A DNA stretch of 64,000 bases from Saccharina japonica (Eukaryota > Sar > Phaeophyceae > Laminariales > Laminariaceae): positions 248,021-312,020 of the forward strand of contig MEHQ01000321.1 in the NCBI GenBank assembly GCA_008828725.1, given 5' to 3'. The notes beneath the pieces were generated by a model. That model was given only the letters and a program-made list of their open reading frames with translations, was not told where the DNA came from and did not search any database. This document shows positions 46,008 through 56,213 of the stretch, piece after piece (position 1 is the stretch's first letter; the number at the start of each line of letters is the position of its first letter). A program made the position numbers and the translations under genes.

Positions 46008-47078
46008 CTAGTACTTGAACAAAGTGAGACTGAGCGCCATGACTGCCATGCCGGCGAATATTGAGCTCGTTGTGACCTTGTCAGCAGGGTCATAGCGCAC
46101 CGCGGTCGGAATGAGCTCATGGATCGTAATATTCACCATCAATCCCGCCACAAGCCCGAACAAGATGCCGTATACGAGGTCGTTCATTACGTCCTTGAGA
46201 ATGAGCCACCCGAGACCCGCGCCGATGGGCTCACTGACGCCCGACAGCAGCGCCCACCCGAAAGCCTTACAACGGTTGCCGGTGGCGTAGTAAACGGGGA
46301 TGGCCACACACAGCCCCTCCGGGATGTTGTGGATCGCGATGGCCACCGCGAGGGCTGCCCCCACTGCGGGGTCGGAGAGCGTGGCAACGAAAGTCGCCAG
46401 CCCTTCCGGGAAGTTGTGGATCCCGATCGCGACGGCGGTCATAAATCCCATGCGCACGAGCTTCCGGTCGTCGCCCTCCTCTATCGATTGGCCGGCCGGC
46501 ATCGTCGCCTTCACGGCGCCCTTGGTCCCGGCCCCCTCCTCTACAACGTTGAAATCCTCGCCGGCATCGACCTTTCCCTCGGGCGACAGGGCAGACACGG
46601 GAGTCTCCGCGTGCTGCTGCTGCTGCACCTTGCCCGCCAAGTTGAGCTGCAGCGTGTGGAGATCGGGTGACGGTCGTATGATCGGCCCGGTGCTAAGCTC
46701 AACCACGATGTCGTGGTCGTCTGGGAACTCGCGGGACGACCGCGGACGATGGTGAGCGTGGTGGGCCTGCTGTTGGCCGTTTCCACCACCGTTTTTGCCC
46801 GTCTGCGCCAGCGGCTTGTCGGCGGCCGAAACCGCAAGGTCGGCCACGCCGCTCGGGTCAACAGCCACAGTTCCTCCCTCGGTGAAAGCGTCACCTTTCG
46901 TAGTGGAGGCGTTACCATGCGGGGGGTTACCAGATGATGAGCCGCTCAGGTCGTAAAGGTGGATGTCGACTTTGTGGTCGCCGACATCGCCCTCGAGGAG
47001 GTGCACCACGTAGTCTATCCCCTTGTAGAACAGAATGCCGCCGAATAGGCTGACTGTCGCGAACGTGTATGAGTCCGC
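46008..47078 (-). CDS. ZIP gene 2, exon 3 (356 codons plus stop)
   Basis: Encodes TM3 (ADSYTFATVSLFGGILF), the His-containing loop, and TM4-TM8, ending LTLFKY then TAG. Confidence 0.95.
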   Translation of the reverse strand, partial: ADSYTFATVSLFGGILFYKGIDYVVHLLEGDVGDHKVDIHLYDLSGSSSGNPPHGNASTTKGDAFTEGGTVAVDPSGVADLAVSAADKPLAQTGKNGGGNGQQQAHHAHHRPRSSREFPDDHDIVVELSTGPIIRPSPDLHTLQLNLAGKVQQQQHAETPVSALSPEGKVDAGEDFNVVEEGAGTKGAVKATMPAGQSIEEGDDRKLVRMGFMTAVAIGIHNFPEGLATFVATLSDPAVGAALAVAIAIHNIPEGLCVAIPVYYATGNRCKAFGWALLSGVSEPIGAGLGWLILKDVMNDLVYGILFGLVAGLMVNITIHELIPTAVRYDPADKVTTSSIFAGMAVMALSLTLFKY

Positions 47079-50000
47079 CTGGCGTTGTTGGTTAAAAGGT
47101 GGCGATTTGGGGACGGAGGCATACCGGGGGGGGGTGAGGTGTGACAGAACAAATCACTTGAAGTGGAAGCGCGATATCGCGTCTCGCAGTGTATTGTATT
47201 CCGACACCGAGGTGGACAAATTCCTTTATTTCCTCAACCTCGTCTACGGACGAAGAACAAGTTCAGGCTACCTCACGATGGATACGAACGTTATATCATA
47301 GCTCACAACAACCTTAGAATGCTGTGTGTGCATCACCCGAGCATGCACCGACAATGAGGATATAGGGAGCACCACCTCTCTTAGTCCAGCGTGACAACAG
47401 GGCACACCCAACCCCGCGCGCTGTGCCTGAAACGCCGGCTGACATATGCCCACCGCGGTCACTGGTCTGGTCTCGTCGAGGCAGTATCATAAATGTATAA
47501 ATATGCTCATTGGGACGAGACGGGCCACTCACTTCGGAATGACCATGGGCTACGAAGGCGCCCTGTGACTTCCCGAGTATCTCCACGAGTGAAAGGTAGA
47601 GCATCACCCCGCCGGAGAGGCCCAGCGAACCCGCCAAGAAGCGTTTACTCGCCAACTTCACCTGTCGAGGGCGACGAAATATGACGCGGTTAGGCGATGA
47701 TGCAAAGTCAATGCGTGTACGTGGCAGGTGGCGGCGACGTGCGGCAACCGAGCGATGAAAGCACAGCACGTGTTGGCGCAAGCGTTCGGTAGTGGTGTGC
47801 GGCGACCAAGTGATTATAGCCGAGACAGCGCGACGAGGTACGTACAAGGAGCGTGGGTGGGTTGGTGTGAAAGTAGCATAGTATAATGTGGAACGGATTT
47901 CTGTCGTGACGGCCCCGCACGCTTGCGTGTCGGTTTTCATCTAGGCTTTGGCGTAGAAATGGTTGTCGTGGGGCCGAGAGTTCGCTTTGGGTGCAGCTAC
48001 AGTCAACAGCGGAGGCCCATGGGAACGCAAACGCGAAGGAGGCAGAACTAAAACATATTCGCTGCTCCGTGCTTTGCGTCAAACACTGTTTGTAGAAGTA
48101 TAAACGCAGGAAGGTCAGCGAGAGAAAGAAACGTAACAAACGCTTAACGGCACGTAAATGATCAGGTAGTACTGAGCGACCTCGATATTCTACTGTACTC
48201 TGTATGACATAAATAAAAGATAGCCATGGTCAGGGACGAGTGAATTATCTGATGCGGCTCGAGAATAAGAAGCGGGGGCTGGGGTAATCAGACACGGACG
48301 GGCAGCAGCCACCTTGCCGTTGCTTGGAATCAGTGCATCCGGCAATAACCGTAATGTATATAGTATTTGCGCTATGGGGACTTTGCCACGTTGGGAGTTT
48401 CCAATGGCGACACGGGCGGCATTCGTCGGAGATGGGGCACAGGATGGTGCAGCAGAACATCGACACGAGAAAAATGGGTAGCTTGATGTATCCAAACTTG
48501 GCCGTTTTGTCGTGCTAGTACTCGGGGCGGGAACACTTTCAGACCCGGTGCCCACGGCGGCGAAACTATAGTGTGATGACAGGCGAGGCGAGGCCACCTC
48601 CAAGAGGATGAATTCCTTAAAAAAAAGTGTGAGTAGAGCGCGTTTGTCGATGTACACACTTTCGCGGCGTGGGGCGGAGCGGAGTGGTGTAGCGTGGTAA
48701 AGCTTTGTGAAATGGTGTTATATCAGCATTATGTCGCGTCGTGATATGATGTGGTGTACTGGCATGCATGGCGGGAATCACGGCGACGCTCGTTCCGTCT
48801 CGAGACACGGGGAACGTGCACGAAGATCCACGGGCGATTGCGAGGCTCCGAAAAGACGAGCCATGCTTGGTAGAGGGAATGCCTCATAGTTCACAGGCTA
48901 ATCACATGAGGAGCTATGTACCTTATATCAAATAACGGTGATGATGAAAACAATGTATGCGCAACCTGACGAGCCATTCTATTGACTACGTAAGTACAGC
49001 ACATACCGGTACTAGGTATCCAATTTGCAATACAGAAGGGATTGCAAAGTGCACATGTATGGGGCAGCTCCACAGTCGAGGAGGCCCGTCAGTCAGAGAC
49101 GCTTGGGCCCCAAAGTACCCCCTCTAACGCACCGTAGAGGAATACCGCACTGTAGAGGCATACCGCACTGTAGAGGACACCGCACTGTAGAGGCATGGCT
49201 AAGGGAAAACTCCGTTCCACAGTCGGCCAAACTGCTGTCAGAGTCGCGTCCGGTTTCCATTCCCAGGCACACGCGCACGTCATGTGTCGGATAAGGGATA
49301 CGATAGAAAGGTTGTTACCGGTAGTCTACCCTGTACCCGTGGAATGCCTTAACGTAGAATTAATTACACGTATCATGTGGGCATCACCAACTAGCCCTGT
49401 TGGTGCGGAGGTGAAAGTACAACAGCTGTTTGTTTGTTTATCGACCAGTAGTGAACAAGAAGCAAGCACGTACCGCCCGAGACCATAAAAAGAAAGTGCC
49501 GCCGAACACAATTCGCCGCCAGAGGAACAACAACAGGCAACAAAAGTACCCCCCCCTCGCCCCCCATGTACCCATACATACAAGAGGAAGCACCAGCTGT
49601 CCATGATTGGCAGATAATAACACCAGAGAGTTTATGTGGCTGGGAGCTCCCATGAGCGCGTCTCAACTTGTCAAACGCGCTCAAGATAACGTACGGTTTG
49701 CCCCAGACCTTATACCCGGACAAAGAGCGAAGGGCGGTAACACATCACTATTATTACTACAATAGGTATTAATAGTAGGTGTTACCGTTCTGAACGTAAA
49801 CACATTACCGGGCACAACAAAAGCAGCCCCCTCCCACCGCACGCTACGGTAGCCTGCATGCAGGTGCACCATTTTTCTGCCTTTTGAGGGTGGTCGCTTG
49901 AGGACCTCTCTCTACCTCACCCAAAAGTTGATTTGGGAAGAAAATAACAGAAGTGCTATATACCTTGTACTCGATGAACAATTCAATGGCCTAGGTATGT

Positions 50001-53000
50001 ATGAAATAAAAACATTGCAAAACAAGAATGAAATTCCGACAATTTTGGGTTAAGGAACCTTACCATTCAGAAAGTATTTCAGTCCAAAAGTGCTGCCTCT
50101 ATCATTACACGCGTCTCCCCCGCTCCCATGTACCCATACACATTCCCGACGTAAACTCAACACGAGGAAGTATATATATATAGATATATATATATGGCCA
50201 TCATCATTTGCAAATAAAAACATCATAGTCCATAGTCTCAATTGTTAAACGCTCTCAACAAGGGGGCCTACATACCTACGGCTCGCCGCAGACCTTAGAA
50301 CCGGGAAAAAAAGAGCGAAGAAGGGGTGTACCAACACATCACTACGTAAGCGTTCCGATTATATTGAGCGTTAGCACGGTATGTAGCATATATGTATGCC
50401 CAATACATCCCGCGTGGGGCAACTGTTTGGTGATCAGTAGAGTCGGAACGTGCGCGGCTATGCGGCGATATTGCTCGGGTCGGGGAGCACAACAGACAGA
50501 CATACTGCCTGACGCGTTCTGCGGCAAGGGTATGAACAGCACGTTTTGGCCTTCTGACTGGCGGACTTATCAGCGGGAAAACTACATAAATGTGTACCCA
50601 ATACGTATGGTGATTGTGTTTTTTTTCTCAGTCGTTTTCGTTGCAGACCTACAGCAGTAAGGGCTGTTCTTATCGAGCAACTTTTTTCCAAAAATTCAAA
50701 AACAAAACATTTTTCCGCAATTTTTTGTATTTCCCTATTTTCCAAAAACAAAATTTCCATGTATTGGAATGCGAAACCTTCCAAATATTTTGCCCTCGGT
50801 TAAAACTCCAAACTTTTCAAATGGTTCTTGTTTTTCCTGCTTTTCCTTTTTTTCTTGGAAACAAACATTGGAAACTTTGGGGGGAAAAAGCTCGATAAAA
50901 ACGGCCCTAAGTAAAAGCCATGGGAATCGCCCATCGGGCTGTACAAAAGCGTGCGACTCGTTCCACTGCAGTACGTAGGGGCTGCACGTTTTATAACGGG
51001 GTAGAATTGTAAATATAAGACTAAATATTGCTAGTAAACATGGGTAAATGTATAGGTTTTAGTGTAAGACTAAATATTGCTAGTAAACATGGGTAAATGT
51101 ATAGGTTTATGTGTAAGACTAAATATTGCTATTAATAGTAAACATGGGTGAATGTATAGGCTTTAGTGTATACCGTAGGTCCTATTACTACAGTATGGCC
51201 CCCCGTAAATAGCTCATTGTTGTCTGGCAGGCGGAGGTCCTCACAGAGGAGCAGCTACCCTCCACGATTCACAACACGAGTAGGATATAATATGTTTACT
51301 ACAAGAATAGTAAATTTAGGACTACTAGCCCGTAGAAAATCTTGGTCAGGTTGCACGATCAAATGAATGTCTTCGAAATAATGTTTCGGTTGAGATTTTG
51401 AGCTCAGGAAGTAAGGCACCACTGGTATAAGGTGGCATTTTTCTTGTTGTGTATGCTACATTGTCAACCCTTTTTTTTGCACCGCACTCGACTCCCTTTT
51501 TTTTTGGGGGGGGGGGGGGACACTTGGAATTAGAGTAGCAGGAAAAAGTTACCTAGTACTCGTAGGCGTTTTGGAAAAAGGGGTTAGAAGGACAGTGTTT
51601 CGGTGATAGAGAGGGGGGGGCTTAAGTGAGAAGCCTCGTGCACCTGCATAGTAGTGCACTCTATAATTTCAAGAGAAACCTGAATATGACTCTAATTGCG
51701 AGTGTTTTTGTCGCCACAATGGGACTGCACACTCCTTAAGGCCTAAACGGGGGCATACCATGCATCAGAACGCAACAAGCTATGCCAAGACGCTACCATA
51801 CTCGTACGCGAGAGGCGAATGTATTTTAATAGTATTATAATAGTCGTCCCAAGATATCCGAAACGGCAACAACAACATCAGACCTCGAGAGTCCGGGCTC
51901 GGAAAGTTGCCACATCGACTCGACAACCAGGGGGGGAGGCTGATTGTCGCAGTTGGTCCTCCCCGACTGCTTCGCCTCAGCGGTACGTAGCTGGGTTACC
52001 CTGCACGAAACCCCTTCTGGGCGGCGTCTTGAAATGCCCCGGTTTGACACGTATGAACCGATATACTTCAATACGAGATGCTAAAGTTTGGTCAGTAATC
52101 CTGACTGAGCCTTTCGGCGACTTATTATTGTGGTAATTCAACTAGGAGGGGTATATTATGTGGACTGTAGTGTGGTATGTAACCATCGGGACCAAGGGCG
52201 GACGCTTGATGATTGCGTTATGAATACCCCGAGAATAAGTATCTGCCGGGCAAGGACGCGCAGTTCAGTTAGTTGTTGTACTGTAGGCTATCTATACTAT
52301 CTACCACAAAAAAATGGGTTGCGACGGATGATGATGATGATGATGATGATGATGTTACTGTTGACATACACATGCAGCAAGTTATTGCGTGCGTGCACGA
52401 CTGTGGAAAGCCTTTATTTGCGTACGTAACCCCTTTGAAGTGGCATGCATGATGAGGACGACCGGGGGCCGGCGACTCAAAATAATACCGGTGTATCATG
52501 AGCACCACCGGTGACCATATATCGGACGTGTTTTGTTGTAGGTGTGGGCTTAGGACCTTAAAATGTCGAACTGGATGTTAACACTGTAGAAACAACAACA
52601 CATATATACTCGTATGGTGACTAGAGGAAAGCGCGAGAGCGTGAGTTAGCAAAATTCGATGAAGATCGACGAGCGTTGGGAAGGCTGAACCCTCTGCGCG
52701 AAAAAAACCGAGGCAAGAACCGTAATGGGGGAGGAGGGAGAGGAGCCTACTTTGTGACCCCGGATCTGAGTTACTTCTATAATAGGGAGGGAGAATGACA
52801 GAAGTGCGAAGGTAATAAATGGGATGGAAAACAAAAAAAATGGTAAATGGTTGTGGTATTTACCAGAGTGTGACCGGTGTGACCCCTCAGGAGTTGGACG
52901 AGAGTGTGTGTGTTGCGTTCTTGACGTTAAACCGTTACTTCTACCCCGTCGAGATCCAGCGCACCCAAACTGGTTCTGTGTCAGAGTCAGCGATGATTCT

Positions 53001-56000
53001 TCATCCTATTAATAGAGAGATACAAGTTATTAAGTGGTCACAAGCCCACGACACAGAGATGCCACGTTGCAATGCAGTAAGCAGAGCAGACAATGCAATG
53101 CCATATATTCCGTACGACAGGCACGACCTAACCTGTTAGCAATCCACATGCGTGAAATATCGAAATATCACTTCCAGAGACAGGAATGAATGGGTATACT
53201 CTTATGTATTTGCGGGGGAGCGTACTCATTTGTTGCTTGCCTTACAGTAGTCCTTTGATCATTGACCACGCATCCCTTTCGAGACGGAGTATCTGCGGGG
53301 GGGGGGGTTGTACTTCAGGTTCATGCATGGCCGTAGTCGTATGACCATAGACCCTGCGGGGGGGGGGTATACAGTAGTTAGGTGTATGATATCCCTGTCC
53401 CTGGGCGCTTATTACGTATGTACATACTTTCATTCCATCCGACGATATAGCATGGTGAGCTTCAAAATGTATCACTCTGATATTGTATGTATCCTATATA
53501 TTATCTCTTATCCAACTCCCTCCCTTTCAAAACTCGGATCCGGCACCGGTACGGTACGGTATACCAGTAAAGCAGTAAGTCCCTTTATTATATATACTAT
53601 TTGCCTTCCGACAATGTGCAGGGCATTATTATCCATTCAGAATGAAAAAGATGACACAATTCGTCCAATACCACCAATCCCATCCAACCGATTCTCCTCC
53701 CCTTCGTGTACTCAAAAGAATACGCACTACCACCCTTTACCCAAATAATGTATATATATATCTATTCACCGTGCTTCCTACTCCGCATCTACATGCCACC
53801 CCTACGCCATGGGAAGTAATCCCCCCTCCTCCTCCTCCCTTATCCCCCTGGCAGCCTGCCTGTCTCGCAGAGCGAGCTTGTATCGGTGCAACCGGCGCGA
53901 TAGTGAGCAGTGCCGGTTGTCCGTTATTGTGCATGTGGAATCGCTTGACACAGATGGGATTCATCAGTGCGGTATAGTGTGCGGAGCAGTGCCGGTTACC
54001 GGCACTAGAGAGGGGCCACTACTGTAACTACTACTGCAGCTACTACTGTAACTACTAAAATAGTACCATTTGTTTATGTCTCTGGTTCTGACGGCGGATG
54101 CGTGACTTACCATATATATTCATAAAAACTCTTATTAATAATAGAAACAACAAACAGGCTATGAGATCGAGAATTTCCTCGAAACTCGTCTTTGCAATTT
54201 GCAAGAGCTGTGTGGGATATCTTGGTGTAAATGATACCTGGTACCAGATACGAAAAATATCAGTAGATCTTTTTTTCCTGTCCTTGGTTCCGAGGGCGGG
54301 CACCTGACTACTACTGTGTACCTGGTATGCATGGAATGTACGAAGTACGCATCCGTTACGTATTTGTGTTCTGTATTTGGATCCGACGGCAGACGCGTGA
54401 CTACTGTCTGTACGTGGTATACATGATACCTGGTACCTGGTACGAAGTCTCCGTTATTTATTACGGTATGTAGTCGTTGGTTCAGACGGCGGACGCGTGG
54501 TACGATAAGACCGACGCATGTTCACGTGTTAGCACATTTTAGGCCGATAATGTGTATCACTGCTGGGGATTCGCAGCTGAGGAACTTGCCAATACAGTAC
54601 AGGACACCTAACATAATAAGAAACAGGAAATATGGTCCAGGCTGGATTTCTTGTTTTAGAGAGGGTGATTTTCTACACTAAGTTCAATATAACGACTGAC
54701 TGCCGAATTTCGTATTTTCCTCCAAATCTCAGCCTGGCTTTATCTTAACAGCCTGTTTCTTGTTAGGTGCCCTGCTGTGCTGTCCCCTTTCTTTGTTTTA
54801 CAGGACCTTCCGAGGTTGACATCGTATACGACGAAGGCCATGCATAGAATTTTGGTCATCGGGTTAAGCTTACACTTTTCTTTACGTCGTTTCTAGGTGA
54901 ATCATCATGATGGTTATAGAGATCCCCCAGGCGAGGCGCCTCGGTCAATACTACTACTACAACAGTAGTTGGTAAACCCCAGTAAGGCAAATAGCACATG
55001 CATCTATCGGCGGCCACAACCGTTTTGAACTAAATTCCAGGTAGAGTACACAGCAGTCTATATGTACCCCCCTGTTGTAGGTGCTTGTTGCCGGCATCAC
55101 TACTGTAGTGGCAACATTTTTAGTACTTGTATCATATGTACGAGTATGTATACGTATGTATACATAGCCTGGGAACAATAGTGACGATGCCGATTGCCTG
55201 GGTTGTGGGGACGAGTGGAAAGGTCGGGCAGATTCGGTGCGTGAGAATCTACGGCGAAAGGACACACAGATTAATGCTCAACACGTACTTGGGTACCGTG
55301 TGTATCATGCTATTAATACTACTACTGTGTATACTGGACGGCCCCCGAATAGACGCTGCAACGTCTAACTACTGCACTACTACTCACACAGCAGTACAAG
55401 ACCCCCTGTCTGTATACTGCTGTCGAGACGCATGCTACGTACGGTAGAGAGAGGTGCGCCGTGTTTTTTGCCTTAGAAGGGTGGTCACTTGAGGAGCTCT
55501 ATACCTCTCACCCAGAGACTGATCCTTATGGAGGAAAACAAAAGTGCCACCCGACGAACACTCCCCCCTGGGCACACAGCAATTACGTATACTTCGGTAC
55601 ACTTCGTATGAAATACAGGTCGGAGCGGGGGGGGGGGGCATGGCTAGCGACCGGTGCTACAGAAGGGGAGATATACCCCGAGTTCACTGCTACCGCGATT
55701 TCGCCACGCAGACGAGTTGGTTCTGTGTACCTAACTCAAGCTTGATGAGCTTAACCCTTGAAGTACTACTCCAGTGCACATAACCATGTATTTGACTTTA
55801 ATTCCAAGTTACTTGTCCCCATAACGGGACGGCAGCCCTAAAAGGCTTACTATTAATAGTAGTTTGTTGAGAAGGCTTAGTAGTAGTTTGGCAACAAACA
55901 ATCCCGAATAGTGGGCATTGCATATCGCGAAGGCGAACGGCTTAAAGGCTTTATGTAGTGCTGTAGGCTACAAGTGAATAACGGCACGTAGCCCCTCGGC

Positions 56001-56213
56001 CGTGTGACTTTATTCAGGCTACAAATAAATAAGCTACGTTATGGGAAAAAAAGGTTACACCCCCTTCTTACCGTACTTACGGTAGTATCAGTATAGGCTC
56101 ACCAGGCGGGTATTGAAGACGAAGCCCGCGCCGATGCATGTCGAGAGCCCGGCAAAGACCACGAGCACGAAAGCGATCGGGGCGTTCTCGTTGTTTTCGG
56201 CTGACGTTCCCAT
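46008..56213 (-). CDS. ZIP-family divalent metal transporter, gene 2 (3 exons)
   Basis: Tandem paralogue of gene 1, upstream of it on the same strand. Exons join 56213-56103, 47661-47533 and 47078-46008 to give 436 residues. The TM layout is the same, with HNFPEG at 301-306 and HNIPEG at 330-335. The variable loop (about 105-286) is more histidine-rich than in gene 1, with HHAHH at 186-190 following a Gln/Gly stretch; such loops bind or sense Zn2+ in ZIP proteins. TM4-TM8 is almost unchanged from gene 1, while the loop is strongly diverged. Splice sites are conserved (CTG then GTGAGC; GAA then GTGAGT; CCAACAACGCCAG acceptor). The start follows AGCAGAGAGAGG. A possible TATA box lies about 50 nt upstream. 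Transport is inferred from family membership; substrate preference is not shown. Confidence 0.93.
47079..47532 (-). other. ZIP gene 2, intron 2 (454 nt)
   Basis: Short counterpart of the 1.4-kb gene 1 intron 2. It lacks the MITEs found there. Confidence 0.88.
47533..47661 (-). CDS. ZIP gene 2, exon 2 (43 codons)
   Basis: Encodes TM2, VKLASKRFLAGSLG to VAHGHSE. A longer open frame around it is intron read-through. Confidence 0.93.
48412..48485 (-). other. Intronic patch conserved between ZIP paralogues, gene 2 side
   Basis: Counterpart of 25125-25205, about 750 nt from exon 2 against 1,200 nt in gene 1. It reads APSCAPSPTNAAR in the shared frame, inside a 155-codon minus-strand open frame (48190-48657). 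Confidence 0.4.
49127..49197 (+). repeat. 17-18-bp tandem repeat, 4 units
   Basis: Four copies of ACCGCACTGTAGAGGCAT; the first and third units are slightly shorter. Confidence 0.92.
49838..50113 (-). mobile_element. Family B element with empty TTAA site
   Basis: From GCACGCTACGGTAGCCTGC to CTGCCTCTATCATTACACGCG. The family landmarks are in reverse order, and at 50050-50053 an uninterrupted GGTTCCTTAACCCAAAAT-type site (complement) lies where other copies hold the family C MITE. Confidence 0.75.
50171..50195. repeat. (TA)n microsatellite
   Basis: Alternating TA with a single GA interruption. Confidence 0.85.
51012..51208 (-). mobile_element. Family E MITE with amplified interior
   Basis: The right terminus (CCGTAGGTCCTATTAC..GTATGGCCCCCCGTAA) is normal. 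The interior segment TAAGACTAAATATTGCTAG..AACATGGGTAAATGTATAGG is repeated three times at 51015, 51065 and 51114 (49-50 bp period). The left terminus is not recognisable. Confidence 0.8.
51500..51661 (+). mobile_element. Family B right-end remnant
   Basis: After a G15 tract (51505-51519), the CTTAAGTGAGAAGCC box and GTGCACCTGCATAGTAGTGCAC resemble the family B right end. Much decayed. Confidence 0.35.
51835..52092 (-). pseudogene. Possible LINE reverse-transcriptase remnant
   Basis: On the minus strand HLVLKYIGSYVSNRG is followed by RVTQLRTAEAKQ. This resembles the FKYLGS-(I/V)S--G segment after the catalytic region of non-LTR reverse transcriptases, with the helix that follows. The frame is short (about 84 codons), ends at a TAG upstream, and no catalytic FADD-type motif is present. 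If the match is right this is a dead 3' fragment. Confidence 0.3.
52327..52354. repeat. (GAT)n microsatellite
   Basis: Nine GAT triplets, uninterrupted. Confidence 0.95.
52630..52850 (+). mobile_element. SINE family I, 5'-truncated copy
   Basis: Shares the 3' 170 bp with the SINE at 59352-59702: AGCCTACTTTGTG, GACCCCGGATC(T/C)GAGTT, then AATAAATGGGATGG and an A-rich tail. The tRNA-like head is missing. Confidence 0.6.
52901..53100 (+). repeat. Repeat H, copy 7
   Basis: The most diverged copy: TTCTTGACGTTAAACCG, CTACCCCGTCGAGATCCAGC, then CACGACACAGAGATGCCACG and GCAGTAAGCAGAGCAGACAA. It is 50 bp directly downstream of the SINE fragment. Confidence 0.75.
53222..53307 (+). repeat. Dispersed repeat J, copy 2
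   Basis: Partner of 911-986, with a short CAGTAG insertion relative to it, also ending in a G tract. Confidence 0.6.
54105..54250 (+). repeat. Short dispersed repeat shared with 27655-27715
   Basis: The match covers CTATGAGATCGAGAATTTCC and TCGAAACTCGTCTTTGCA. Both copies sit within 100 bp of a TACCWGGTA palindrome. Confidence 0.5.
54600..54775. mobile_element. Family F MITE, copy 2
   Basis: Inverted ends AGGACACCTAACA..AAGAAACAGG and CCTGTTTCTTGTTAGGTGCCCT, with matching CCAGGCTG subterminal blocks. Confidence 0.85.
55428..55850 (-). mobile_element. Decayed family B element with family C MITE
   Basis: Begins GACGCATGCTACGTACGGTAG, then TGGTCACTTGAGGAGCTCTA and CCTCTCACCC. The family C copy at 55751-55850 closes it. 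The opposite terminus is not found. Confidence 0.55.
55751..55850. mobile_element. Family C MITE, diverged
   Basis: TTAACCCTTGAAGTAC at the left and CAGCCCTAAAAGGCTTAC at the right, with the TTCCAAGTTACTTGTCCCC core. Confidence 0.6.
56103..56213 (-). CDS. ZIP gene 2, exon 1 (37 codons)
   Basis: Encodes MGTSAENNENAPIAF to FNTRL with TM1. The donor GTGAGC is identical to that of gene 1. Confidence 0.92.

Larger units (their letters stand above)
47662..56102 (-). other. ZIP gene 2, intron 1 (8,441 nt)
   Basis: GTGAGC..GACAG intron. It holds a family B element (49.8-50.1 kb), an expanded family E MITE (51.0-51.2 kb), a degenerate retroelement fragment (51.8-52.1 kb), SINE 3' fragments, repeat H copy 7, a family F MITE and six TACCWGGTA sites. 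It is largely unalignable with gene 1 intron 1. Confidence 0.85.

Noticed and set aside
46119..46755. Long plus-strand open frames across ZIP gene 2 exon 3
   Set aside because: Same reason: they mirror the antisense frames of gene 1 and have no motif of their own.
47314..47940. 208-codon minus frame as a separate gene
   Set aside because: Only the 43 codons from 47661 to 47533 match the ZIP paralogue; the rest is read-through of introns 1 and 2.
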